Shown here piece after piece: positions 41,086 through 50,702 of a stretch of DNA of 64,000 bases. Source of the stretch: Streptomyces sp. Q6. Its GTDB lineage: Bacteria > Actinomycetota > Actinomycetes > Streptomycetales > Streptomycetaceae. The stretch covers positions 124,001-188,000 of the forward strand of contig NZ_CP146022.1 of NCBI RefSeq assembly GCF_036967205.1. The letters are read 5' to 3'. The translations under genes were made by a program, and so were the position numbers. A model generated the notes under the pieces. It was not told the DNA's origin. It saw only the letters and a list, made by a program, of their open reading frames with translations, and searched no databases. Position 1 is the stretch's first letter, and each line of letters opens with the position of its first letter.

Positions 41086-43025
41086 GCACGCCGCGGAGCG
41101 CGACGACGGTACGACTGACCGTGGCGCAGGCCACCGTGAGGTTCCTCGCCGCCCAGCACACCGAGCGCGACGGGCAGTCGCGGCCGCTGTTCGCGGGCGT
41201 CCTCGGCATCTTCGGCCACGGGAACGTGGCGGGCCTCGGGCAGGCCCTGTTCCAGCAGGAGGGGGAGGAGGGCGCTCTCCCCTACGTGCTGGCCCGCAAC
41301 GAACAGGCCATGGTGCACACGGCGGTCGCCTACGCGCGCCACCAGGACCGGTTGGAGACCTGGGCCTGCACCGCCTCCATCGGCCCCGGCTCCACGAACA
41401 TGCTGACCGGCGCGGCGCTCGCGACGATCAACCGGATCCCGGTGCTGCTGCTGCCCGCGGACACCTTCGCCACCCGCCCCAGCGCCCCCGTCCTCCAGGA
41501 GCTGGAGCAGCCCGGCGCCGCGGACATCACCGTCAACGACGCCTTCCGGCCGCTGTCCCGGTTCTTTGACCGGGTCATGCGCCCCGAGCAGTTGCCGTCC
41601 GCGCTGCTGGGCGCCATGCGGGTGCTCACCGACCCGGCCGAGACCGGGGCCGTCACGATCGCGCTGCCGCAGGACGTGCAGGCCGAGGCGTACGACTGGC
41701 CCGTCGAGCTGTTCGCCTCACGGACCTGGCACATCGCGCGACCGCCGGCGGAGGCGGCCCGGATCACCGCCGCGGCCGAGGTGCTGCGCGCGGCGCGGCG
41801 CCCGCTGATCGTGGCGGGCGGCGGTGTGCACTATTCCGGCGCGGAGGCGGCCCTGTCCGCGTTCGCGGAGGCCACCGGCATCCCGGTCGGCGAGACACAG
41901 GCCGGCAAGGGCGCGCTGCCGCACGGGCATCCGCAGGCGATGGGCGGCGTCGGATCGACCGGTACGACCGCGGCCAACGCCCTCGCCCGGGACGCCGACG
42001 TGATCGTCGGCATCGGGACGCGCTGGAGCGACTTCACCACCGCGTCCCGCACCGCCTTCCAGCAGGCGGGAGTCCGCTTCGTCAACATCAACATCGCCGG
42101 GTTCGACGCGGGCAAGCACGCGGGCCTCTCGGTCGTGGCCGACGCCCGTGAGGCGCTGACCGCGCTGACCGCCGCGCTCGACGGCCACCGCGTACCGGCG
42201 GCGTACGAGCGGCGGCAGGCCGAGCTGTGGCAGCGATGGGACCGGCAGGTGGAGGCCGCGTACCGGCCGCCGGCGTCGGTCACGGACGGCCTGGCCGACG
42301 GCGTCCTCACCCAGGGCACCGTGCTCGGCTGCGTCAACGAGCTCGCCGATCCCCGTGACGTCGTCCTGTGCGCGGCCGGGTCCATGCCCGGCGACCTGCA
42401 CAAGCTGTGGCGCGTACGCGACCGCAAGGCGTACCACGTCGAGTACGGGTACTCCTGCATGGGCTACGAGATCCCGGCCGCGCTGGGTGTCCGGTTCGCC
42501 GACGACACGCGGGACGTGTTCGCCATGGTCGGCGACGGCGGGTACCTGATGATGCCGACCGAGCTGGCCACGGCGGTCCAGGAGCGCGTCAAGGTCATCG
42601 TGGTGCTGGTCCAGAACCACGGCTTCCACTCGATCGGTTCGCTGTCGGAGTCGGTCGGCTCCCAGCGCTTCGGCACCCGCTACCGGTACCGCTCCGCCGA
42701 CGGTCGTCTCGACGGGCCGCGGCTGCCCACCGACCTGGCCGCCAACGCCCGCAGTCTGGGGGCGCACGTCATCGAGGTGCGCTCGCGCGGCGCGCTGGAG
42801 AAGGCCATCGCCGAGGCCAAGGCGTGGCCGGACGACGGCGGCCCCGTCGTGATCCACGTGGAGACCGACCCCTCGATCTCCGCACCGGACAGCGACAGTT
42901 GGTGGGACGTGCCCGTGAGCGAGGTCTCCGCGCTCGACTCGACACGGGCCGCCCGCACGGTCTACGCCGCGCAGAAGCAGGCCCAACTCCCGCTCCTCGC
43001 ACCGTCGGAGACCGGGCCCGCCTGA
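41082..43025 (+). CDS. iolD: Trihydroxycyclohexane-1,2-dione hydrolase (ThDP)
   Basis: This 647-residue thiamine-diphosphate enzyme has the N-terminal pyrimidine-binding domain (NEQAMVHTAVAYARHQDRLE with the catalytic glutamate), a central domain (RRPLIVAGGGVHYSGAEAAL) and a C-terminal ThDP/Mg site (MVGDGGYLMMPTELATAVQE followed by VLVQNHGFHS). It opens the ring of the trione from IolE. It is the last gene of the operon. No methylmalonate-semialdehyde dehydrogenase or inositol transporter gene lies in the window. Confidence 0.92.
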   Translation: MSTPRSATTVRLTVAQATVRFLAAQHTERDGQSRPLFAGVLGIFGHGNVAGLGQALFQQEGEEGALPYVLARNEQAMVHTAVAYARHQDRLETWACTASIGPGSTNMLTGAALATINRIPVLLLPADTFATRPSAPVLQELEQPGAADITVNDAFRPLSRFFDRVMRPEQLPSALLGAMRVLTDPAETGAVTIALPQDVQAEAYDWPVELFASRTWHIARPPAEAARITAAAEVLRAARRPLIVAGGGVHYSGAEAALSAFAEATGIPVGETQAGKGALPHGHPQAMGGVGSTGTTAANALARDADVIVGIGTRWSDFTTASRTAFQQAGVRFVNINIAGFDAGKHAGLSVVADAREALTALTAALDGHRVPAAYERRQAELWQRWDRQVEAAYRPPASVTDGLADGVLTQGTVLGCVNELADPRDVVLCAAGSMPGDLHKLWRVRDRKAYHVEYGYSCMGYEIPAALGVRFADDTRDVFAMVGDGGYLMMPTELATAVQERVKVIVVLVQNHGFHSIGSLSESVGSQRFGTRYRYRSADGRLDGPRLPTDLAANARSLGAHVIEVRSRGALEKAIAEAKAWPDDGGPVVIHVETDPSISAPDSDSWWDVPVSEVSALDSTRAARTVYAAQKQAQLPLLAPSETGPA

Positions 43026-43419
43026 GGTCGGACGTCAGGCCCGGGGAGCGGTCACGACTCCACTCGTGTCGTCGGCAAAGGAGGTGTCGCTGTCCCAGCT
43101 GTTCGAGCCGCCGTCCGCGGCGATGCAGGCGCCGTAGTCGTGGTGCCGGACGAGGTCGCCGGGGTAGTTGGCGGAACGGAGGGGGGCGCGACCGGCTCTC
43201 CCGGCACCAGGATCACGCCATCACGCCGCATTCCCAGCCCGGAGCACGATGAGGTGGACGGCATACAGCCGAGCTCGCGCAGACTCCCCTACGGTGCGGC
43301 AGGCGGGCTCGGGACCTGGCTTGCGGCGGCTGTTCGAAACCACCTTGCCCCTCGGGCCCCTTCGTCCGCCCGGGCAGGAGCGAAGGGTCAGGTTCGTCCG
43401 CCCGGGCGGGAGCAAAGGG
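43026..43419. other. Intergenic debris after the iol operon
   Basis: There is no intact gene. The left part is the AbfB remnant (43035-43177, minus). The right part contains two direct copies of a GTCCGCCCGGGCRGGAGC-type sequence (about 43369-43382 and 43396-43410), each followed by AAGGGTCAGG, just before the CstR gene. Confidence 0.45.
43035..43177 (-). pseudogene. AbfB (arabinofuranosidase-type) domain remnant
   Basis: The minus strand reads SANYPGDLVRHHDYGACIAA then DGGSNSWDSDTSFADDTSG and a stop. This is the repeat pattern of AbfB carbohydrate-binding domains (N-x-P-x-x-x-x-R-H, then a D/S-rich strand). Only the last 45 or so residues of a gene remain. Confidence 0.5.
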
Positions 43420-44628
<1,209 letters not shown>

Positions 44629-44632
<4 letters not shown>

Positions 44633-45210
44633 GACGCGCTCCGCAGTTCGGCGATGACGGTGCGGATGTCGATGCGAGGGCCCCGGTTGTAGGGGAGCTT
44701 GGCGAGCAGGACGCCCATGGCACAGGAGTTGCTCAGCGCGGCGTAGGTCAGGCCCGCGCCGATCGCGGTGCCGACGAGGTGGACGCCCGGCACGGCGAGG
44801 CCGACGAGGCCGGTGACCAGGACGAGGGAACCGGCGACCAGGCGGACCTGGCGCTCCATGTCCCAGCGTTCGGGGCCCCGCTGCACCGGGGCCCCCGAAG
44901 CCTCCCAGGCGTTCATGCCGCCCTCCAGGACGCGCAGGTTCGGCAGTCCGGCCTGGGCGAGGGCCTGCTCCGCCTCGCGGGCGCGCTGACCGGAGCGGCA
45001 GACGAGCACGACGTCCTCGTCGAGGTGGCCGAGGAGTTCGGCGCGGTGCTCGCGCAGGGTGTGCAGCGGCACGTTGTACGAGCCGGGGATGTGGACGGTG
45101 CGGAACTCGCCGGGGGTACGCACGTCGAGCAGACGTGGGGCGCGGCCCTTCTCCGTGAGGGCGTGCAGGGAGGCAGGGGTGAGGGACTGGACGGTGCGCT
45201 GGGCGCTCAT
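44629..45210 (-). CDS. Rhodanese with DUF2892 membrane tail
   Basis: The protein has 193 residues. The rhodanese domain (about 10-110) has RLLDVRTPGEFRTVHIPGSY and the active-site loop VLVCRSGQRARE with the catalytic cysteine. The C-terminal DUF2892 part has two membrane helices (VAGSLVLVTGLVGLAVPGVH, GTAIGAGLTYAALSNSCAMG). It would handle persulfide sulfur at the membrane and pass it to the exporter. It opens the operon rhodanese-tauE-cstR; an ATACCC/GGGTAT operator lies 25 bp upstream. Confidence 0.9.
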
Positions 45211-45234
45211 GGGTGGCTCCGGACAGGAAGAGTG

Positions 45235-45250
45235 ATACCCGGTGGGGTAT
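45235..45250. promoter_or_regulatory. CstR-type operator 1
   Basis: ATACCCGGTGGGGTAT, a near-perfect inverted repeat 25 bp upstream of the rhodanese-DUF2892 start. It matches the GC-tract palindromes bound by CsoR/CstR repressors. Confidence 0.8.
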
Positions 45251-45454
45251 AGGGAAGGGTGTGAAGGACCTCGGGAATCCGCCCGAGAGGGAGCCCGAGA
45301 GGGAGGGCGCGGGTGGGGCGTCGTGGGCCGGGGCGCGGCGCCCCCGGCCCGCGGGAGGAGAGGAGCGGGGGCGGAACAGTCCCGGCTCCCCCACCGGCCG
45401 GTGAGGCGCGACGGGAAGGTTCGCGGACTCACGCCCGCCCGGTGGTGCGGGGTG

Positions 45455-46843
45455 TCAGAGCCGGGCGGTCTCGGCCGCGAGGGCCCAGGCGGCCCAGCCG
45501 CCGAGGATGTCGGAGACGTCGTTGAAGCCGCGGTGGCGCAGGAGGCTGGCGGCGATGGAGGAGCGGTGGCCGCCCGCGCAGTGCAGGACAAGGGGCCGAC
45601 CGACAGGCAACTCGTCGGTGCGGGTGGGCAGTTCGCTGAGCGGGATGTGCAGGGCCTCAGGGATGAAGCCGTTGGCCTCGCGCTCTCCGCAGGTGCGGAC
45701 GTCCACCACGACCGGCGGGTTCTCCCCGGCCAGGGCGGTCTTCAGGTGCGCGGCGGTGAGGCGGCTGGCCGGGGCGACCTCGTCGGCCATCACCCGCAGG
45801 GCGTCCTCGGGGTTGCGGACGTAGCCCACGACGTGGTCGAAACCGATGCGGGCGAGGCGGGTGACGATCTCCTCCTCCCGGTTCTGCGGGGCCATGACGA
45901 CCAGTTCGTCCGCCGGGTCCAGGACCGTACCGGCCTGTTCGGCGAAGCGCCCGTCGGCGGGGATGTTCACCGCGCGGGCCAGGTGCCCTGCCGCGAACTC
46001 CTGCGGGTCGCGCGCGTCGACCACCGTCGCTCCGGCGGCGCGCAACGCGGCGAACTCCTCCTGGGACAGAGGCCGGGAGGCCGAGGTCCCGTCGTACCGG
46101 GGGCGGTCCTTGCGGTTGAGGTCTGCGTCGTAGGCGAAGTAGCCCGGGGCGGCGGACTGGCCGGCCGTGACCAGGGCGATGAATTCCTCCCGACTCATGG
46201 GTGCGCAGGCGTAGTTGGTGGCGCGCTGCTCGCCGATGGTGGAGGACTTCTCCGTGGAGAGGTTCTTGCCGCAGGCCGAGCCCGCACCGTGGGCGGGGAA
46301 GACGCGGACCGCGTCCGGCAGCCCCATCAGCTTGTTCTGCACGCTGTCGTGGAGCATTCCGCCCAGTTCCTCGGCGGTGGCGCCCACCGAGGCGAGCAGG
46401 TCGGGGCGGCCGACGTCGCCGATGAAGAGGGCATCGCCGGTCAGGACGCCGTACGGCACGGTGTCATCGGCGTGCTCGTACACCAGGACGCTGATCGACT
46501 CCGGGGTGTGGCCGGGGGTCTCCATGACCTCCAGGACCACCTCGCCCAGGTCGATCCGCTCACCCTCGGCGAGGTGGCGGATCGGGTACTCGGTCTCCGC
46601 ACGCGAGCCGTAGCCGATCCAGGCACCCGTCTCGTCGGCCATCTCCAGGTGCCCGGCGACGAAGTCCGCGTGGAAGTGGGTGTTGATGACGCCGACGACG
46701 GTGAAGCCGTGGGCCTGTGCGTCGGCGAGGTACTCGGAGACGTCCCGGCGCGGGTCTACGACGACCGCCTGGCCGGTCTTCTCGTCAGCGATCATGTACG
46801 AGGCCTGGGAGAGGCAGTCGAGGTAGTACTGAGCGAAAAACAC
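45455..46843 (-). CDS. MBL-fold persulfide dioxygenase/sulfurtransferase fusion
   Basis: The protein has 462 residues. The metallo-beta-lactamase domain (1-240) has THFHADFVAGH, METPGHTPESISV, LTGDALFIGDVGRPDL and FPAHGAGSACG, as in ETHE1-like persulfide dioxygenases. Two rhodanese domains follow; the first (TVVDARDPQEFAAGHLARAV) lacks the cysteine (VVMAPQNREEE), the second has it (LVLHCAGGHRSS). It would oxidise glutathione-like (here mycothiol or other) persulfide to sulfite. GTG at 46843 follows AAAGG. It is in the same direction as its sulfur neighbours. Confidence 0.9.
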   Translation of the reverse strand: MFFAQYYLDCLSQASYMIADEKTGQAVVVDPRRDVSEYLADAQAHGFTVVGVINTHFHADFVAGHLEMADETGAWIGYGSRAETEYPIRHLAEGERIDLGEVVLEVMETPGHTPESISVLVYEHADDTVPYGVLTGDALFIGDVGRPDLLASVGATAEELGGMLHDSVQNKLMGLPDAVRVFPAHGAGSACGKNLSTEKSSTIGEQRATNYACAPMSREEFIALVTAGQSAAPGYFAYDADLNRKDRPRYDGTSASRPLSQEEFAALRAAGATVVDARDPQEFAAGHLARAVNIPADGRFAEQAGTVLDPADELVVMAPQNREEEIVTRLARIGFDHVVGYVRNPEDALRVMADEVAPASRLTAAHLKTALAGENPPVVVDVRTCGEREANGFIPEALHIPLSELPTRTDELPVGRPLVLHCAGGHRSSIAASLLRHRGFNDVSDILGGWAAWALAAETARL

Positions 46844-46996
46844 GGTGGAACCTTTCGAGGGAAAGCACGCGCAGAGCGGAGCCCTGCGCAGCAGGAAGCA
46901 GCCCGGCGAGGGCGGCGCACCGCCCACGGACCGGCCGCCCATTCGGACAGGGCGGACGTTCGGGCGGATCAGACGTTCAGGCGGACGACCGGGTGT

Positions 46997-47320
46997 TCAG
47001 GCGGGCCGGGCGGCCGTGCCGCGCACGACCGGGCGGCCGGCGCGGATCCATCCGGAGGTGCCGCCCGCGACCGAGATCGCGTGGAATCCGGCGCCCTCCA
47101 GCTGCTCGGCGGCCCAGGCGCTGCGGTTGCCGCTCGCGCAGATGACGTAGACGGGCCGGTCGGCGGGCAGAGCGGCGAGGTGGGCGCCCAGCTCGGAGAG
47201 GGGCGCGGTGCGGACGCCCGGCACGTGGCCCGCCGCGTATTCGTCCGGCTCTCGCACGTCGATGGCGAAGGCGCCCTGCGCCAGCTCTGACGCGAGGACG
47301 TCCAGATCCACTTCACGCAT
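46997..47320 (-). CDS. Single-domain rhodanese
   Basis: This 107-residue sulfurtransferase has AFAIDVREPDEYAAGHVPGV and the active-site loop VICASGNRSAWAA with the catalytic cysteine. It has no signal peptide, so it acts in the cytoplasm. It lies upstream of the MBL-rhodanese gene (153 bp between) and directly under the operator at 47339-47354, so the two are probably one transcription unit. Confidence 0.92.
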   Translation of the reverse strand: MREVDLDVLASELAQGAFAIDVREPDEYAAGHVPGVRTAPLSELGAHLAALPADRPVYVICASGNRSAWAAEQLEGAGFHAISVAGGTSGWIRAGRPVVRGTAARPA

Positions 47321-47338
47321 GGAAGATCACCCTTTCAT

Positions 47339-47354
47339 ATACCCCCCGGGGTAC
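47339..47354. promoter_or_regulatory. CstR-type operator 2
   Basis: ATACCCCCCGGGGTAC, an inverted repeat 18 bp upstream of the single-domain rhodanese start. Confidence 0.8.
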
Positions 47355-47395
47355 TTACGGGATCGACTGTAGGCAGGGCCGAGAAGCGAAGTCAA

Positions 47396-47411
47396 ATACC
47401 CCCCTGGGTAT
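47396..47411. promoter_or_regulatory. CstR-type operator 3
   Basis: ATACCCCCCTGGGTAT, an inverted repeat in the middle of the divergent region between the rhodanese gene and the broken MFS gene, 41 bp from operator 2. Confidence 0.8.
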
Positions 47412-47453
47412 CCCACGTCACAGGGGCGACCCACGCGGGCGACCCGAAAACCA

Positions 47454-47469
47454 ATACCCCTAGGGGTAC
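47454..47469. promoter_or_regulatory. CstR-type operator 4
   Basis: ATACCCCTAGGGGTAC, an almost perfect palindrome 52 bp before the ATG of the MFS pseudogene, which was evidently part of the same regulon. Confidence 0.8.
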
Positions 47470-47521
47470 GGTGATCTGCGAATACGGAAACAGATACGTC
47501 TACGAAGAGGAGGGTGACGAG

Positions 47522-48733
47522 ATGACGCAGGGCACCCTGGCAACGCGGCGGCCCGTCCCGGACGCCGTGCGGCTGGGGCTCCGGGAGAACCGGGCCCAGT
47601 TCGCGCTGCTCGTCGCCGTGACGGCGGCGGTCGGCGCGCTCGTCGGCCTGGAACGGACAACGGTCCCCTGATCGGCACCGAGGTCTTCGGGCTCGCCGGA
47701 AACCTGGCCGTCTTCTCGTTCATCGTCGCCTTCGGACTCGCCAAGGCCTTCACGAACCTCGCCGCCGGAGTGCTCACCGCGCGCTTCCGGCGTCGGCAGC
47801 TCCTGCTGACCGGCTGGCTGATCGGCACACCCGTGCCGTTCATCCTCGCCTGGGCCCCGTCGTGGTGGTGGATCGTGGCCGCGAACGTCCTGCTCGGCGT
47901 CAATCAGGGACTGACCTGGTCGATGACCGTCAACATGAAGATCGACCTCGTGGGACCGGACCGCCGGGGGCTCGCCACCGGCCTCAACGAAGCCGCCGGG
48001 TACGTGTCGGTCGGTGCCACGGCCCTGCTCACCGGCTACCTCGCCACCCACTACGGGCTGCGCCCCGCGCCCGAGCTGATCGGAGCGGTCTTCCTCGCCG
48101 CCGGGTTCGGCCTGTCGCTCCTGGTCAAGGACACCGCCGCCCACCTGGCCCTCGAACTCGCCCGCCGCCCCGCACCCGCGGCAGGTGACGGCAACCTCAC
48201 GGTCAGGCCCTCCTTCCGCGAGACGTTCGGCCGTACGTCGTGGCGGGACCGGTCCCTGCGCGGCGCGAGCCAGGCGGGCCTGGTGAACAACCTCAACGAC
48301 GGTCTGACCTGGGGCGTGTTCCCGCTCCTCTTCGCCGACCACGGCCTCGGCATCGCCGCGATCGGCCTGATCAAAGGGGTCTATCCGCTGCTGTGGGGCG
48401 TCGGCCAGATTCCGGCCGGGCACCTGGCCGACCGGATCGGCCGCACACCGCTCGTCGTGACGGGCATGCTTGTCCAGGCCGCCGCGTTGCTGCTCGCCCT
48501 CGCGCTCCTCGACCGCCCGCTGCTCGCCGGAGTCCTCTCCGCCGTCGGCCTGGGGCTTGGCACCGCACTGGTCTACCCGGCGCTGATCGCCTCGGTCTCC
48601 GACCACGCCCACCCCGCATGGCGCGCCAACTCCCTCGGCACGTACCGGTTCTGGCGCGACATCGGATACGCCGCCGGCGCCCTCCTGGCGGGCGTCCTCG
48701 CCGACGCGCTGGGCCTGGACGTCACCGTGCTAG
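47522..48733 (+). pseudogene. MFS transporter, frameshifted and 3'-truncated
   Basis: The start MTQGTLATRR follows GAGGAGGGTGACGAG. The frame breaks at CCCC 47665-47668: adding one C would join GLERTTVP to LIGTEVFGLAGNLAVF. The rest shows MFS helices (LLLTGWLIGTPVPFILAWAP, VAANVLLGVNQGLTWSMTVN, GVGQIPAGHLADRIGRT). The 3' end stops at the CTAG where an IS481 element begins (48730), after about 11 helices. Under four CstR-type sites it was probably a sulfur-related transporter. Confidence 0.85.
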
Positions 48734-49787
48734 CTGTATTGATCACGAGCGTTGTTGACACTGGCGGGTCTTGATCATGGCGAAGACCTCCGGTGTGGTG
48801 GAGCTGTCTAGGACTGCACCACACGGAGGTCTTCGTGTCCCACCGTAATGCCCGGCTGACCGTGCACGGCAGGCGCCTGCTGGTCGAACGTGTCGCGTCC
48901 GGCCGTCCCGTCGCCCATGTCGCCGCCGAGATGGGCATCTCGCGGGCGACCGCCCATAAATGGCTCCGGCGGTGGCGAGCCGAGGGCGGGGCGGGCCTGG
49001 CCGACCGCTCCAGCAGGCCTTTGACGACACCGCATCGGACCCCGGCGAGCATCGAGGCCGACGTCTGCCGGCTGCGGACCGACCGCAAGCTCGGGCCGGC
49101 CCGGATCGGCCCGATCCTGGGACTGCCCGCCTCGACCGTGCACCGCGTTCTGACCCGCCACCGGCTGAACCGGCTGTCCTGGATCGACCGGCCGACCGGC
49201 ACCGTGATCCGCCGTTACGAACGCGACCGGCCCGGCGAACTGATCCACATCGACGTGAAGAAACTCGGCCGGATTCCCGACGGCGGCGGCCACAAGGCCC
49301 TGGGCCGCCAGGCCGGCCGCGTCACCCGCAACAACATGGGTTACGACTACATCCACTCGGCCGTCGACGACCACTCCCGCCTCGCCTACAGCGAGATCCA
49401 CCCGGACGAGAAGGCCGCGACCTGCGCGGCCTTCCTCACCCGCGCGGCCGCGTTCTTCGCCGAGATGGGCATCACCCGCATCGAACGCGTGCTGACGGAC
49501 AACGCCTGGGCCTACCGCAAGGGCCTGGCCTGGAAGAACGTCCTGGCCGAACTCGGCGCGAGTGGCAAGCTCACCCGCGCCTACCGGCCCCAGACCAACG
49601 GCAAGGTCGAACGCTTCAACCGCACCCTGCTCGAGGAATGGGCCTACCAGCGGCTCTACACCACCAACGACGAACGCACCGCGGCCCTGGCAGACTTCCT
49701 GCACACCTACAACCACCACCGCAGCCACACCGCACTCGGCGGCCAGCCACCCATCACCCGCGTCAACAACCCTGCGGGTCAATACAG
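48734..49787 (+). mobile_element. IS481-family element with CTAG duplication
   Basis: The element runs from CTGTATTGATCACG to the inverted CTGTATTGACCCGC (complement of the end at 49787), with matching GTTGTTGAC further in on both sides. CTAG flanks it (48730-48733 and 49788-49791). One transposase gene fills it. The left side is the MFS pseudogene and the right side a fragment of a different gene, so the target was already a junction of two broken genes. Confidence 0.88.
48781..48835 (+). promoter_or_regulatory. Hairpin covering the transposase ribosome site
   Basis: CGAAGACCTCCGGTGTGGTG (48781-48800) can pair with CACCACACGGAGGTCTTCG (48817-48835) with a single bulge. The second arm contains the GGAGGT ribosome site and touches the GTG start. 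Transcripts entering from outside the element would fold this way and block translation; transcripts starting inside the arm would not. Confidence 0.7.
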
Positions 49788-49791
49788 CTAG
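48835..49791 (+). CDS. IS481-family transposase
   Basis: This 318-residue protein has N-terminal helix-turn-helices (GRPVAHVAAEMGISRATAHK, LPASTVHRVLTRHRLNRL) and an rve-type DDE core: LIHIDVKKLG, RVLTDNAWAYRKG and NGKVERFNRTLLEEWAY. GTG at 48835 follows GGAGGT. The coding sequence ends ...QYS and takes its stop TAG from the duplicated CTAG target, beyond the element's own end, so the stop depends on the insertion site. The frame is complete. Confidence 0.9.
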   Translation: MSHRNARLTVHGRRLLVERVASGRPVAHVAAEMGISRATAHKWLRRWRAEGGAGLADRSSRPLTTPHRTPASIEADVCRLRTDRKLGPARIGPILGLPASTVHRVLTRHRLNRLSWIDRPTGTVIRRYERDRPGELIHIDVKKLGRIPDGGGHKALGRQAGRVTRNNMGYDYIHSAVDDHSRLAYSEIHPDEKAATCAAFLTRAAAFFAEMGITRIERVLTDNAWAYRKGLAWKNVLAELGASGKLTRAYRPQTNGKVERFNRTLLEEWAYQRLYTTNDERTAALADFLHTYNHHRSHTALGGQPPITRVNNPAGQYS

Positions 49792-49948
49792 CCGCCGCCT
49801 GCTGACGCGGAGTGATCACTTCCGGACCGGTCAGCTCGTAGATGCCGCCGGCGTGCCGGTCATCCAGCAGGCAGGCGGCCGCGACCTCAGCGATGTCCGC
49901 CGGGTCGATGATCGGCACTCCGACGTCGCCGAAGGGCGCGGCGACGAC
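49792..49948 (-). pseudogene. NmrA/NAD(P)H-binding protein fragment
   Basis: The minus strand reads VVAAPFGDVGVPIIDPADIA, EVAAACLLDDRHAGGIYELT and GPEVITPRQQAAA, a segment typical of the C-terminal half of NmrA-like NAD(P)-binding proteins. It is cut by the IS481 element on one side and lacks the Rossmann N-terminus on the other. Confidence 0.65.
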
Positions 49949-50053
49949 CTGTCGCGGTCCGGACGCCCTGGGCGGGCTCGCCGTCGTTGAGGGCGTACCA
50001 CCGCGCGCCTCCTAGGAACAGGTGGCCCCTCTGCCACCGCCTTGGACCCGCGC

Positions 50054-50608
50054 TCAGCGCACCGGGCGGTAGGTCGCGATGATCACGCCGCTACTGGTGG
50101 GCTCTGCGCTCACCAGCTCCAGCTTCTTCAGAGCGGCGTCGTCCTCGAACAGCTTCTTTCGGCCCTCACCGGCCACCACCGGGTGGATCAGCAGCACCAG
50201 CTCGTCCAGCAGATCCAGTTCCAGCAGGGAACGCACCAGCGTCGGGCTGCCCGCGACGGTGATGTCCTTGCCCTCGCCCGCCTTGAGCTTCTCGATCGCG
50301 GCCGTCAGATCGCCGTCGACGAGCGTGCTGTTGGCCCAGTCCTCGACGCTGTCCAGCGTCGAGGAGACGACGTACTTGGGCGAATCGTTGATCCACTTGG
50401 CGAAACCGGCGTCCTCGCCGCTGGTCACCGTCGGCCAGTACCCGGCCCACTCGGTGAAGGTCACCCGGCCCATCAGAATCGTGTCCGCGGTCTCCAGCGC
50501 CTTCCCCAGCGCCGCTCCCATCTCCTCGTCGAAGGCGAACTGCCACTCGTTCGGGGACTGGACGACACCGTCGAGCGAGATGAACGGACTCGAAACGACC
50601 TTGCGCAT
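50054..50608 (-). CDS. DHFR-like (RibD C-terminal) reductase
   Basis: This 184-residue protein of the RibD C-terminal/dihydrofolate-reductase-like family has MRKVVSSPFISLDGVVQSPN, ETADTILMGRVTFTEWAGYW, DITVAGSPTLVRSLLELDLL and DELVLLIHPVVAGEGRKKLF. The family reduces small heterocycles with NADPH; the substrate is unknown. It is a free-standing gene, with AraC-type regulation from the gene at 50703 possible but not shown. Confidence 0.88.
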   Translation of the reverse strand: MRKVVSSPFISLDGVVQSPNEWQFAFDEEMGAALGKALETADTILMGRVTFTEWAGYWPTVTSGEDAGFAKWINDSPKYVVSSTLDSVEDWANSTLVDGDLTAAIEKLKAGEGKDITVAGSPTLVRSLLELDLLDELVLLIHPVVAGEGRKKLFEDDAALKKLELVSAEPTSSGVIIATYRPVR

Positions 50609-50702
50609 GATTCCTCCGTGATGAGTTCCGGGCCACCTGCCCGGTTACGCCCGGACGGCCCTGCGACCGGGCGAGCCGACCCCGTCGGCCACGTCAGGAA
50701 AC

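Noticed and set aside
48793-48834. Earlier start for the IS481 transposase
   Set aside because: The extension runs through the hairpin and has no ribosome site, whereas GTG at 48835 follows GGAGGT.
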